A stretch of 5,286 nt of DNA from an uncultured Prevotella sp. (GTDB lineage Bacteria; Bacteroidota; Bacteroidia; Bacteroidales; Bacteroidaceae). The stretch lies in the NCBI GenBank assembly GCA_947095945.1, contig CAMUQM010000144.1, forward strand, positions 1-5,286. The letters run 5' to 3'. Of the stretch, positions 1 to 5,286 are shown one piece after another. A program made the translations under genes and the position numbers. The notes below the pieces were generated by a model. It worked only from the letters and a program-made list of their open reading frames with translations. It was not told the DNA's origin and made no database searches. How positions within the stretch are numbered: position 1 is the first letter of the stretch; each line of letters opens with the position of its first letter.

Positions 1-345
1 GATAAGAATAAAAAGGAGATTAAGGATCGTAAGGATAGTCTTGCTATATATGCTGTGTTCTTTGAAACTGGCGATGGTGTAGAATATCTTGATGGTACTA
101 ATTCGCTGACCAGTGATCGTATTGTCCTTCTTGCACAGCTCAAGAATGCCAAGGAAACAGAAGAATGGACACGTTTCTCTATCTCATTCGAGCCTGTAGC
201 AGGTCGTACTATAGACAGTGAGAAGTTGAAGAATGGTAAGTATAGCCTTGCTATCATCATGTCGTCAAGTAAGGATGGTGCATTTTTCAATGGTGCTGTG
301 GGCAGTACGCTCTATGTAGATGAATTGAAGTTGTACTCTGAGTAA
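1..345 (+). CDS. PCMD-domain protein, C-terminal part (5' end outside window)
   Basis: The frame is open from the first base to the TAA at 343-345, giving the last 114 residues of a longer protein. The GTG at codon 19 is internal, not a start. The C-terminus, with SSSKDGAFFNGAVGSTLYVDELKL in essence (a Ser-rich SSSK turn, a Phe-Phe-x-Gly-Ala, then GSTLYVDE followed by an alternating hydrophobic strand), is the hallmark end of the putative carbohydrate-metabolism (PCMD, PF13201) beta-sandwich domain. Proteins of this family in Bacteroidetes are usually exported, often as lipoproteins; the signal region would lie upstream and cannot be seen. The biochemical function of the family is not established, and glycan binding or processing is only suggested by its name and context. 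The next gene on the same strand encodes an outer-membrane beta-barrel, which agrees with a cell-envelope role. The family call rests on recognised sequence, not on a search. Confidence 0.8.
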   Translation, partial: DKNKKEIKDRKDSLAIYAVFFETGDGVEYLDGTNSLTSDRIVLLAQLKNAKETEEWTRFSISFEPVAGRTIDSEKLKNGKYSLAIIMSSSKDGAFFNGAVGSTLYVDELKLYSE

Positions 346-355
346 TAGACGTTTG

Positions 356-436
356 AAGTTAACAAGTTGGACGAGTCGATAAGTTGACAGGTTTACAAGT
401 TTTACAAGTTTAACAAGTTATACCAGTCCACGAGTT
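356..436 (+). repeat. Degenerate 8-9 bp AAGTT tandem repeat
   Basis: Ten units with core AAGTT (variants GAGTC, AGGTT, CAGTC, GAGTT) start at 356, 364, 373, 381, 389, 397, 406, 415, 424 and 432, a regular spacing of 8 or 9 bp. The fuller unit is roughly ACAAGTTKA, with ACAAGTT or ACGAGTT variants. The array fills most of the 122-bp gap between the PCMD gene and the beta-barrel gene and stops about 30 bp before the ATG. Arrays of this ACAAGTT/ACGAGTT type are, as far as I recall, common between genes in Prevotella and Bacteroides; their role is unknown. I see no clear Bacteroidetes -33/-7 promoter (TTTG / TAnnTTTG) in this gap. Confidence 0.8.
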
Positions 437-467
437 GACATATAAAATATAAAGATAAAAAAGACAA

Positions 468-1247
468 ATGAAAAAGCATATTATAACAGTTGCAATCGCA
501 GCAATGAGCTGCACGATGACAGCTTTTGCACAGACAGATCGCACTTCTTCACTGGATGTTGCGGACCATAATGGATGGGAATATGAGGTGAAAGCTGGTG
601 TGAACATTGGTGGTGCATCTCCTCTTCCTTTACCTGTAGAAATCAGAGAGATTAGTAGTTACAGTCCAAAATTCAATGGAACTTTGGAAGGAACTGTCAC
701 AAAGTGGCTCGGTAAGGACCAAAAATGGGGTATTTCTGCTGGTTTGAAGTTTGAAGAGAAGGGTATGATAACTGGTGCAAATGTGAAGAACTACAGCATG
801 GAGATTCTCAATGATGGTAGTCGTGTAGCTGGTTATTGGACAGGTTATGTAAAGACAAACTATAATACAACCCTTCTTACCATTCCTGTCATGGCGAACT
901 ATCGTTTCAATGATTGCTGGAAGGTGCGTGCAGGGCTTTACTCTTCTATCAAGTTAGATGGTCAGTTCACGGGTCATGTAAGCGATGGCTATCTGCGTGA
1001 AGGTACTCCTGTTGGTGAGAAACTGACCTTTGCAGACGGTAATACAGCTTCTTATGATTTCTCTTCTAATCTCCGTCACTTCCAGTGGGGTGGTCAGATG
1101 GGGGCAACATGGCGTGCTTTTAATCACTTTACAGTCAATGCTGATCTTACATGGGCTTTCAATGACATCTTTGAAAGCGAGTTTAAGACGATTAGCTTTG
1201 GGCTTTATCCTATTTATCTTAATATAGGATTTGGATATCGTTTTTAG
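468..1247 (+). CDS. PorT-like outer-membrane beta-barrel protein
   Basis: The product is 259 residues. Residues 1-21 form a typical signal peptide: Lys2-Lys3, a hydrophobic core, and an Ala-Phe-Ala cleavage site before Gln22. Cys15 lies within the hydrophobic stretch without a proper lipobox, so this is probably not a lipoprotein. The mature part consists of alternating hydrophobic/polar strands, for example EYEVKAGVNIGG (40-49), KWGISAGLKFEEKGM (86-100), TLLTIPVMANYRF (135-147), KVRAGLYSSIKL (152-163) and FTVNADLTWAF (221-231). It ends in YLNIGFGYRF with a C-terminal Phe, the usual barrel-assembly signal. The 'LLTIPVMANYRF' strand and the overall plan match the small OMP_b-brl_2 / porin-family barrels of Bacteroidetes. 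The start is supported by the signal peptide; it follows an A-rich leader without a Shine-Dalgarno site, as is normal in this phylum. Its ligand or cargo is unknown. It follows the PCMD gene on the same strand and may be its partner (inference). Confidence 0.85.
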   Translation: MKKHIITVAIAAMSCTMTAFAQTDRTSSLDVADHNGWEYEVKAGVNIGGASPLPLPVEIREISSYSPKFNGTLEGTVTKWLGKDQKWGISAGLKFEEKGMITGANVKNYSMEILNDGSRVAGYWTGYVKTNYNTTLLTIPVMANYRFNDCWKVRAGLYSSIKLDGQFTGHVSDGYLREGTPVGEKLTFADGNTASYDFSSNLRHFQWGGQMGATWRAFNHFTVNADLTWAFNDIFESEFKTISFGLYPIYLNIGFGYRF

Positions 1248-1268
1248 TTCTCAGAATTAGAGATACAT

Positions 1269-1316
1269 AAAAAGGCTCAGTCGACAATATCTTAGTTTTG
1301 TCTACTGAGCCTTATT
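1269..1316. terminator. Bidirectional intrinsic terminator between convergent genes
   Basis: The arms at 1272-1287 (AAGGCTCAGTCGACAA) and 1298-1313 (TTGTCTACTGAGCCTT) pair over 16 positions with one C/T mismatch (1282 with 1303) and a 10-nt loop. On the minus strand the stem is followed by TTTTTAT, a good U-tract ending the pyrF transcript. On the plus strand it is followed by ATTCTTTATT, a weaker U-rich tail ending the beta-barrel transcript. It lies 24 bp after the beta-barrel stop and about 25 bp after the pyrF stop, as expected of a shared terminator. Confidence 0.85.
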
Positions 1317-1337
1317 CTTTATTATATAGGTATATCG

Positions 1338-2165
1338 TTATTTCGCGATATGCTCAAGTTCAACAACCATCTCTTCCTGCAACTCTTTTGCCTTAACAGC
1401 TGCTACTTCAGCAAAATCTGTATCTGTACTTGCGTAGATAATACCACGTGATGAGTTTACAAGCAGTCCGCAGTCTTTTGTCATTCCATACTTACAAACT
1501 TCCTGCAAGCTACCTCCCTGTGCACCAACACCCGGTACCAAAAGGAAATGTTCTGGTGCCATACGGCGGATATCCTCAAACATTTTGCCTTGTGTTGCAC
1601 CTACAACATACATGAGGTTCTCTGTTGTTCCCCATTCTTGTGACTTCTTTAAGACTTTCTCAAAGAGACGTTCGCCCTGCTTGTCCTCAGTCAGCTGGAA
1701 GTCATGGCTACCTTTATTACTTGTCAATGCAAGGAGAATAACCCACTTACCTTCATACTCAAGGAATGGCTTTACGCTGTCTTCGCCCATGTATGGAGCA
1801 ACAGTAACAGAATCAAGGTTATACTCTTCAAAGAATGTCTGGGCGTACATTTTAGATGTGTTGCCAATATCACCACGCTTAGCATCAGCGATGATAAAGT
1901 GGTTTGGATGGTTCTCTTTTATATATTGAATGGTCTTCTCAAATGCTAACATACCTTTCAAACCATAGCACTCATAGAAAGCAAGGTTGGGCTTGTAGGC
2001 AACACAATAAGGTGCTGTTGCATCAATGATTGCCTTATTGAAAGCAAAGATGGGATCATCCTCATTTTTTAAATGTGATGGTATCTTGTTAATATCCGTG
2101 TCAAGTCCCACACATAAGAATGTCTTCTTTGTAAAGATTTCGTTGATTAACTGTTGTCTGTTCAT
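1338..2165 (-). CDS. pyrF: Orotidine 5'-phosphate decarboxylase
   Basis: This cytoplasmic enzyme decarboxylates OMP to UMP, the last step of de novo pyrimidine synthesis. The product is 275 residues, the usual size of the longer (type 2) bacterial form. Visible landmarks are GLDTD (20-24), the substrate-binding AYKPN (56-60), the catalytic signature ADAKRGDI with Asp94, Lys96 and Asp99, the phosphate-loop segment PGVGAQGG (211-218), and NSSRGI (237-242). All key residues are present and the barrel is complete. The ATG start gives MNRQQLINEI, the normal N-terminus of this form. No Shine-Dalgarno site is seen. It is the last gene of the minus-strand block and is followed by a terminator at 1272-1313. 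A 158-bp spacer with a large stem-loop separates it from the membrane-protein gene upstream, so it may be transcribed partly on its own. Confidence 0.97.
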   Translation of the reverse strand: MNRQQLINEIFTKKTFLCVGLDTDINKIPSHLKNEDDPIFAFNKAIIDATAPYCVAYKPNLAFYECYGLKGMLAFEKTIQYIKENHPNHFIIADAKRGDIGNTSKMYAQTFFEEYNLDSVTVAPYMGEDSVKPFLEYEGKWVILLALTSNKGSHDFQLTEDKQGERLFEKVLKKSQEWGTTENLMYVVGATQGKMFEDIRRMAPEHFLLVPGVGAQGGSLQEVCKYGMTKDCGLLVNSSRGIIYASTDTDFAEVAAVKAKELQEEMVVELEHIAK

Positions 2166-2226
2166 AAAGGTCGTCTTTTAAGAATTTATCAAAAGAGTAT
2201 ATTAAATGATTATCAGTAGTAATTTG

Positions 2227-2290
2227 AGGGGCGTATGGTTCTTGTGTCCGTAATTTTTGTGCATTACAGATACACAAACCATACGCCCCT
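2227..2290. repeat. 64-nt stem-loop with perfect 14-bp inverted repeat upstream of pyrF
   Basis: AGGGGCGTATGGTT at 2227-2240 is exactly complementary to AACCATACGCCCCT at 2277-2290. Inside, after a 2-nt bulge (2241-2242), TGTGT (2243-2247) pairs with ACACA (2272-2276), and GTAAT (2250-2254) pairs with ATTAC (2263-2267) around an 8-nt loop. That gives about 24 bp of pairing in 64 nt. Neither strand shows a U-tract after the stem, so it is not a classic terminator. It could be a leader structure of pyrF, a transcript-end or stability hairpin for the upstream operon, or a dispersed palindromic repeat. No direct target-site duplication flanks it. The rest of the 2166-2323 gap is AT-rich, and I find no convincing promoter there. 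Confidence 0.8.
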
Positions 2291-2323
2291 AAACTTTGAT
2301 ATAGCTTTTCTTGTAGTTACTTT

Positions 2324-2830
2324 TTATAGCTGTGAATCTTTATTTTCTTCTGTTACAGGTTTAGAAGTAGCGCTGTGAACGTTCCATACTGCTAAGAATG
2401 CACCAACTACAGCCGCTATACTTGTTGCTATTATCATTGTCCAGCTTGGAGGAGTAACAAGTGAAACAGCCAATGCTGTAGCACCCACACTGAGGAGTGA
2501 TGCTATAATAGCAAACACTATTGAAACAACGAACTTCTTGTTTCTTGCAACAGGACTTGTGGCAACAGCTGCAACTACAAACACAGAATACTTCATAATC
2601 ATAAAGATACTGTTGACGACAATGCTTACAACTCCGTATTCGTCGAAGTTTGATAAGAAAAGTTTAAACACAAATCCGTATACAATTTGAACAACCCATG
2701 CAGCAAGAAAGGCTATCGGCAATGCGAGTACCCATCTAAGTACTGGATTCAACATTTTTACAAGTCGCAAATCATAATTGCCGTCAATATCTAATTTGCT
2801 TTCTTTCTTTGGTTTTGTTTCAGTGTTCAT
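2324..2830 (-). CDS. Four-helix membrane protein of unknown function
   Basis: The product is 168 residues and I recognise no family. A charged, Lys-rich N-terminus (1-25, with KPKKESK) is followed by four predicted membrane helices near residues 33-59, 67-91, 100-124 and 130-149, then a polar, acidic C-terminal tail (150-168). A short basic loop, ARNKK (95-99), lies between helices 2 and 3, and a PPSW turn (127-130) precedes helix 4. The Lys-rich N-terminus and the basic loop suggest that the N-terminus is cytoplasmic; with four helices the C-terminus would be too (inference). No catalytic motif or signal peptide is visible. The gene starts 18 nt after the prfA stop, so it is very probably cotranscribed with prfA. 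The ATG is preceded by AT-rich sequence without a Shine-Dalgarno site. Long open length, coherent topology and tight spacing support a real gene. Confidence 0.8.
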   Translation of the reverse strand: MNTETKPKKESKLDIDGNYDLRLVKMLNPVLRWVLALPIAFLAAWVVQIVYGFVFKLFLSNFDEYGVVSIVVNSIFMIMKYSVFVVAAVATSPVARNKKFVVSIVFAIIASLLSVGATALAVSLVTPPSWTMIIATSIAAVVGAFLAVWNVHSATSKPVTEENKDSQL

Positions 2831-2848
2831 ATTTAATAAAATTGGTTA

Positions 2849-3961
2849 TTATAACTCTGTTTCCTTCAACTTTTCAGCATTTTCTTTAACTGTTAAAGCA
2901 TCAATCATATCCTGAATTTCACCATTCATGAAGCCCTGTAAGTCGTGAGTTGTGAATCCGATACGGTGATCGGTAACACGACCTTGTGGGTAGTTATAAG
3001 TACGAATCTTTGCACTGCGGTCACCTGTTGACACTAATGTCTTACGACGGCTTGCGATGTCATCAACATACTTCTGATGTTCATGGTCATAGATATAAGT
3101 ATAAAGACGACTCAACGCACGCTCCTTGTTCTTTGGCTGGTCACGTGTCTCGGTACACTCGATAAGGATTTCTTCAACCTCACCCGTGTTAGGATTCTTC
3201 CAAGGATAGCGCAGACGTACACCTGACTCAACCTTATTTACGTTCTGACCACCGGCACCACTTGAACGAAAAGTATCCCACTTTATATCGCCTTCGTTGA
3301 TATTTACTTCGAACTTATCAGCCTCTGGCAGTACGGCAACAGTCGCAGCAGATGTGTGCATACGACCTTGTGTCTCGGTAGCTGGTACACGCTGTACACG
3401 GTGAACACCTGACTCATACTTTAAGGTGCCATAGACATTATCACCTTCAACGGCAAAGTCAATCTCCTTAAAACCACCTGCAGTACCTTCAGATACAGCT
3501 GTGATAGAGAGTTTCCAACCTTTCTTGTCACAATAACGTTTATACATATTAAAGAGGTCGCCCGCAAAGAGTGCAGCCTCATCACCACCAGCACCACCAC
3601 GAATCTCCATCTGAACGTTCTTAGCATCCTCTGGGTCCTTCGGTACAAGCAACAACTTGATTTCTTCTTCGAGTGCAGGTTGGAGTGCTTCGTTCTCTGA
3701 TAACTCCTCACGTGCCATCTCTTTCATCTCTGCATCACTCTCGTTAGCAAGGATATTCTTTGCCTCTTTGATAGTGGTAAGACAGTTGATATAACGGCGG
3801 CGAGCATCCATAATGTCGCCAAGATCTTTATATTCCTTTGTCAGCTTCACATAACGTGACTGATCAGCAATGACATTAGGATCGGTGATAAGCGTTGATA
3901 CTTCTTCGTAACGGGCTTCAAGTCCGTCGAGTTTCTGTAATATATTGTTGTTATCTATCAT
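2849..3961 (-). CDS. prfA: Peptide chain release factor 1 (RF1)
   Basis: This factor recognises UAA and UAG stop codons in the ribosomal A site and triggers hydrolysis of peptidyl-tRNA. The product is 370 residues, full length for a Bacteroidetes RF1. A coiled-coil-like N-terminal domain (about 1-105) is followed by the PCRF domain (MEIRGGAGGDEAALFAGDL around 118-136). The codon-recognition tripeptide Pro-Ala-Thr is at 193-195 within RVPATETQGR; RF2 would show Ser-Pro-Phe. The catalytic Gly-Gly-Gln is at 237-239 within SSGAGGQNVNKVESG. The conserved RF1 C-terminal segment STGDRSAKIRTYNYPQGR spans 311-328. No in-frame stop or programmed frameshift is present, as expected for RF1. The ATG start has no Shine-Dalgarno site and lies 18 nt after the HrgA-like gene. 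The usual neighbour upstream in this group is purM, from which it is here separated by one gene. Confidence 0.98.
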   Translation of the reverse strand: MIDNNNILQKLDGLEARYEEVSTLITDPNVIADQSRYVKLTKEYKDLGDIMDARRRYINCLTTIKEAKNILANESDAEMKEMAREELSENEALQPALEEEIKLLLVPKDPEDAKNVQMEIRGGAGGDEAALFAGDLFNMYKRYCDKKGWKLSITAVSEGTAGGFKEIDFAVEGDNVYGTLKYESGVHRVQRVPATETQGRMHTSAATVAVLPEADKFEVNINEGDIKWDTFRSSGAGGQNVNKVESGVRLRYPWKNPNTGEVEEILIECTETRDQPKNKERALSRLYTYIYDHEHQKYVDDIASRRKTLVSTGDRSAKIRTYNYPQGRVTDHRIGFTTHDLQGFMNGEIQDMIDALTVKENAEKLKETEL

Positions 3962-3970
3962 AATCTTTTA
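3958..3970 (-). repeat. 13-bp near-identical direct repeat, copy at prfA start
   Basis: Read on the minus strand this is TAAAAGATTATGA and contains the prfA ATG. It matches the copy at 4948-4960 in 12 of 13 positions. The two copies bracket the HrgA-like gene, so it may be an insertion footprint. Alternatively, it may just be two similar translation-start regions. Confidence 0.5.
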
Positions 3971-3979
3971 GAAAATTTC

Positions 3980-4951
3980 TTATATTTCTTCTGTAAATTC
4001 TTCTTCGTTAGTTGGAATATGTTTATCTATACAGTGTTTCTGTATTTCTCCATCCGACTTTGGAAATTTGTCACAGATATTTTCTAATGCGGCTTTCGAT
4101 GCTGTAAAATGCTTCTCGTCTGCTGTTAATGTCGCCTCAACAGATTTAATAAAAGCTTTAAAGTTTGGATTAATCTCGCAAAGCTTACTAACTGTTTTAA
4201 AGTCTATCTGTCGGTCTTTAGCTTCTAACCAAATTTGACTCTCGTATGGATTAGCTTTTAGTAGAATGAAACCAATACCAAAAGAATGATTAAGACGTGC
4301 AAGCTCATCTTTAAGGTCTTCATTGATTTCGAAAGCAACAAGATATCCGTTATTAGCCCAACTCGAATTAGAAACAGCTTGAAAGAAACATTTCTTTAGT
4401 TCATAATCATTATCGATCTTACGTTTTAATTCATATGAATATAGTCGTAAAGAATCTTTCTTACTTATTGCCTTAAATAACGAATTACTAACAGTATTTA
4501 TTTGTTCGACAAACTTTGCTCCGATTATGTCTGGATGTATCCATTTTTGATGCTCATCATCTTTCTTTGACTTTTCGTGAAAGATGGTCTTTGCCATAAT
4601 TCCTTGATGATGTAAAAAACAGCAAAGAAGAGGATGAAGATCTCGCTCATGAAAAGTTACATTAGATATAGCACTCTTTTGAGTTTGTGAGGCTGTTATA
4701 CTTCCTATATTCTTAGCGTAGTCACTAAGGTAATAACAGTATATATTTTTCTCGTTTTTAAAACGTCCAATACGAGCATCTCCCTTCTTTGCCATTGTAA
4801 CCAAGTTAGCAGATACAGTTGCATCAGGAGTCTTTGCATTTATATTAAACTTAAAGATACCTTTATCTATTATATTTTGATAGACTTCCCTTGCTATTGC
4901 TCCTTGGGGGAAATCTTTCAAACTAACCAATATGGCTTCTTTTATAGTCAT
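3980..4951 (-). CDS. HARE-HTH / HrgA-like (COG2958-type) protein, possible PD-(D/E)XK nuclease
   Basis: The product is 323 residues. Residues 1-76 look like a HARE-HTH winged-helix domain (TIKEAILVSL, AREVYQNII, then TPDATVSANLVTMAKKGD and RFKNEKNIYCYYLSD), a DNA-binding module also found in RNA polymerase delta and fused to restriction enzymes. After a polar linker (77-98), residues 99-270 match the core I associate with HrgA/COG2958 proteins: HERDLHPLL (101-109), AKTIFHEKS (120-128), KWIHPDIIG (136-144), LYSYELKRKI (170-179), QAVSNSSWANNGYLVA (191-206), and LNHSFGIGFILL (220-231). The Pro140-Asp141 pair, Glu174-x-Lys176 and the following Gln191 are arranged like a PD-(D/E)XK nuclease site (inference). 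hrgA is known from Helicobacter pylori at a restriction-modification locus; its molecular function is not settled. No methyltransferase is in view. It starts 6 nt after the purM stop and ends 18 nt before prfA. Sampled G+C is about 31%, well below the neighbours, suggesting transfer. The reading frame is intact. Confidence 0.85.
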   Translation of the reverse strand: MTIKEAILVSLKDFPQGAIAREVYQNIIDKGIFKFNINAKTPDATVSANLVTMAKKGDARIGRFKNEKNIYCYYLSDYAKNIGSITASQTQKSAISNVTFHERDLHPLLCCFLHHQGIMAKTIFHEKSKKDDEHQKWIHPDIIGAKFVEQINTVSNSLFKAISKKDSLRLYSYELKRKIDNDYELKKCFFQAVSNSSWANNGYLVAFEINEDLKDELARLNHSFGIGFILLKANPYESQIWLEAKDRQIDFKTVSKLCEINPNFKAFIKSVEATLTADEKHFTASKAALENICDKFPKSDGEIQKHCIDKHIPTNEEEFTEEI

Positions 4952-4960
4952 AATCTCTTA
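4948..4960 (-). repeat. 13-bp near-identical direct repeat, copy at purM / HrgA-like junction
   Basis: Read on the minus strand this is TAAGAGATTATGA. It begins with the purM stop codon TAA, includes the 6-nt gap GAGATT, and ends in the ATGA of the HrgA-like gene. It differs from the copy at 3958-3970 only at its fourth base. GAG just upstream of the ATG could also act as a minimal ribosome contact. Confidence 0.5.
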
Positions 4961-5286
4961 ATATTCAAATGTACCAAACTCGCTCTTAATCGTCAAGCTA
5001 CGCTTGCCTTCTTCAATGTGTCCGACAACCTGTGCATCAATGTTGAACTCCTTGCTGATGGCAATAACCTGCTCAGCAACCTCTGGACGAACATAGATTT
5101 CCATGCGATGTCCCATATTGAAGACCTGATACATTTCCTTCCAGTCTGTACCGCTACACTCCTTGATAGCACGGAAGAGTGGAGGAACAGGGAACATATT
5201 GTCCTTGATGACACGGCAGTTATCGTTCACAAAGTGCAGCACCTTAGTCTGTGCACCACCTGTACAATGTACCATACCATGAACCT
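4958..5286 (-). CDS. purM: Phosphoribosylformylglycinamidine cyclo-ligase (AIR synthetase), C-terminal part
   Basis: The last 108 residues are present; the N-terminal part lies beyond the window end. PurM closes the imidazole ring of FGAM with ATP to give AIR, the fifth step of de novo purine synthesis, in the cytoplasm. The recognisable family core here is VHGMVHCTGGAQTKVLHF near the window edge, then PVPPLFRAIKE, SGTDWKEMYQVFNMGHRME and a C-terminal alpha/beta segment ending GTFEY. The Phe-Asn-Met-Gly-His-Arg-Met stretch is the conserved FNMG motif of the PurM C-terminal domain. The frame remains open through the ATG at 5275, which is internal (the Met of HGMVH), not a start. The gene is the most upstream one visible in the minus-strand block. 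The next ATG lies 6 nt after its stop, consistent with translational coupling. Confidence 0.95.
   Translation of the reverse strand, partial: VHGMVHCTGGAQTKVLHFVNDNCRVIKDNMFPVPPLFRAIKECSGTDWKEMYQVFNMGHRMEIYVRPEVAEQVIAISKEFNIDAQVVGHIEEGKRSLTIKSEFGTFEY

Larger units (their letters stand above)
1338..5286 (-). other. Predicted operon: purM, HrgA-like gene, prfA, membrane protein, (pyrF)
   Basis: Five genes point the same way, with gaps of 6, 18, 18 and 158 nt. The short gaps and the absence of a terminator between the first four suggest one transcript. Whether pyrF belongs to it depends on the 2227-2290 stem-loop, which lacks a U-tract. purM, prfA and pyrF are, from knowledge of the group, regular neighbours in Prevotella and Bacteroides; the HrgA-like gene and possibly the membrane gene look like additions to that core. 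The likely promoter is upstream of or within purM, outside the window. Confidence 0.6.

Noticed and set aside
435..440. TTGACA as a sigma70-like -35 box before the beta-barrel gene
   Set aside because: It is part of the AAGTT repeat array, no suitable -10 box lies 16-18 bp downstream, and Bacteroidetes use a different promoter consensus (TTTG / TAnnTTTG).
410..607. 65-codon minus-strand reading frame opposite the beta-barrel start
   Set aside because: It lies opposite the repeat array and the signal-peptide coding region; its hydrophobic stretch is the antisense of A/T-rich leader sequence. No leader or homology supports it.
1332..1351. Small ATATCG / CGATAT hairpin at the pyrF stop codon
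   Set aside because: Only 6 bp of AT-rich pairing overlapping coding sequence; the much stronger stem at 1272-1313 explains termination.
1585..1949. Two plus-strand reading frames (1585-1929 and 1704-1949) inside pyrF
   Set aside because: Both are antisense shadows of a fully conserved pyrF coding sequence, with no protein-like domain pattern.
2170..2226. pyrF promoter of Bacteroidetes type on the minus strand
   Set aside because: A TACTCTTTTG stretch resembles the -7 element TAnnTTTG, but the spacing within the motif is wrong and no TTTG sits about 19-21 bp upstream.
2227..2290. Insertion-sequence remnant or MITE with target-site duplication
   Set aside because: The inverted repeat is perfect, but the immediate flanks do not form a direct duplication, so mobility cannot be claimed from this window alone.
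3421..3711. Alternative-frame minus-strand reading frame within prfA
   Set aside because: It overlaps the conserved PCRF domain in another frame, and its composition (long Val/Arg/Leu runs) is typical of an out-of-frame shadow.

Overview
The window looks like a chromosomal segment of a Bacteroidetes bacterium, most likely Prevotella or a close relative. The evidence is a PCMD-type secreted protein next to a PorT-like outer-membrane beta-barrel, the purM / prfA / pyrF gene order typical of this group, Bacteroidetes-style PurM, RF1 and PyrF sequences, A-rich start regions without Shine-Dalgarno sites, and a degenerate ACAAGTT-type tandem repeat between genes. I could run no database search, so genus and family calls rest on recognition of protein sequence.

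Plus-strand block (1-1247): the 3' end of a PCMD-domain protein gene, a 122-bp spacer holding about ten 8-9 bp AAGTT-type repeat units, and a complete gene for a 259-residue exported beta-barrel protein. A strong hairpin at 1272-1313 separates this block from the convergent minus-strand block and can serve as a terminator for both.

Minus-strand block (5286 down to 1338): in transcription order, the 3' end of purM (purine synthesis), a HARE-HTH / HrgA-like (COG2958-type) protein, prfA (release factor RF1), a four-helix membrane protein of unknown function, a 158-bp spacer with a 64-nt stem-loop, and pyrF (UMP synthesis). Gaps between the first four genes are only 6, 18 and 18 nt, so they are probably cotranscribed. 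pyrF may be read through or have its own signals downstream of the stem-loop.

The most interesting part is the gene at 3980-4951. It is a putative DNA-binding protein of restriction/defence type placed between two housekeeping genes. It is far more AT-rich than its neighbours (about 31% G+C in sampled lines against about 46-47% in prfA and purM). It carries residues that could form a PD-(D/E)XK nuclease site, and it is bracketed by a 13-bp near-identical direct repeat that overlaps its own start codon and that of prfA. This pattern fits a single-gene cargo slipped into an operon while keeping the downstream gene's start region intact.
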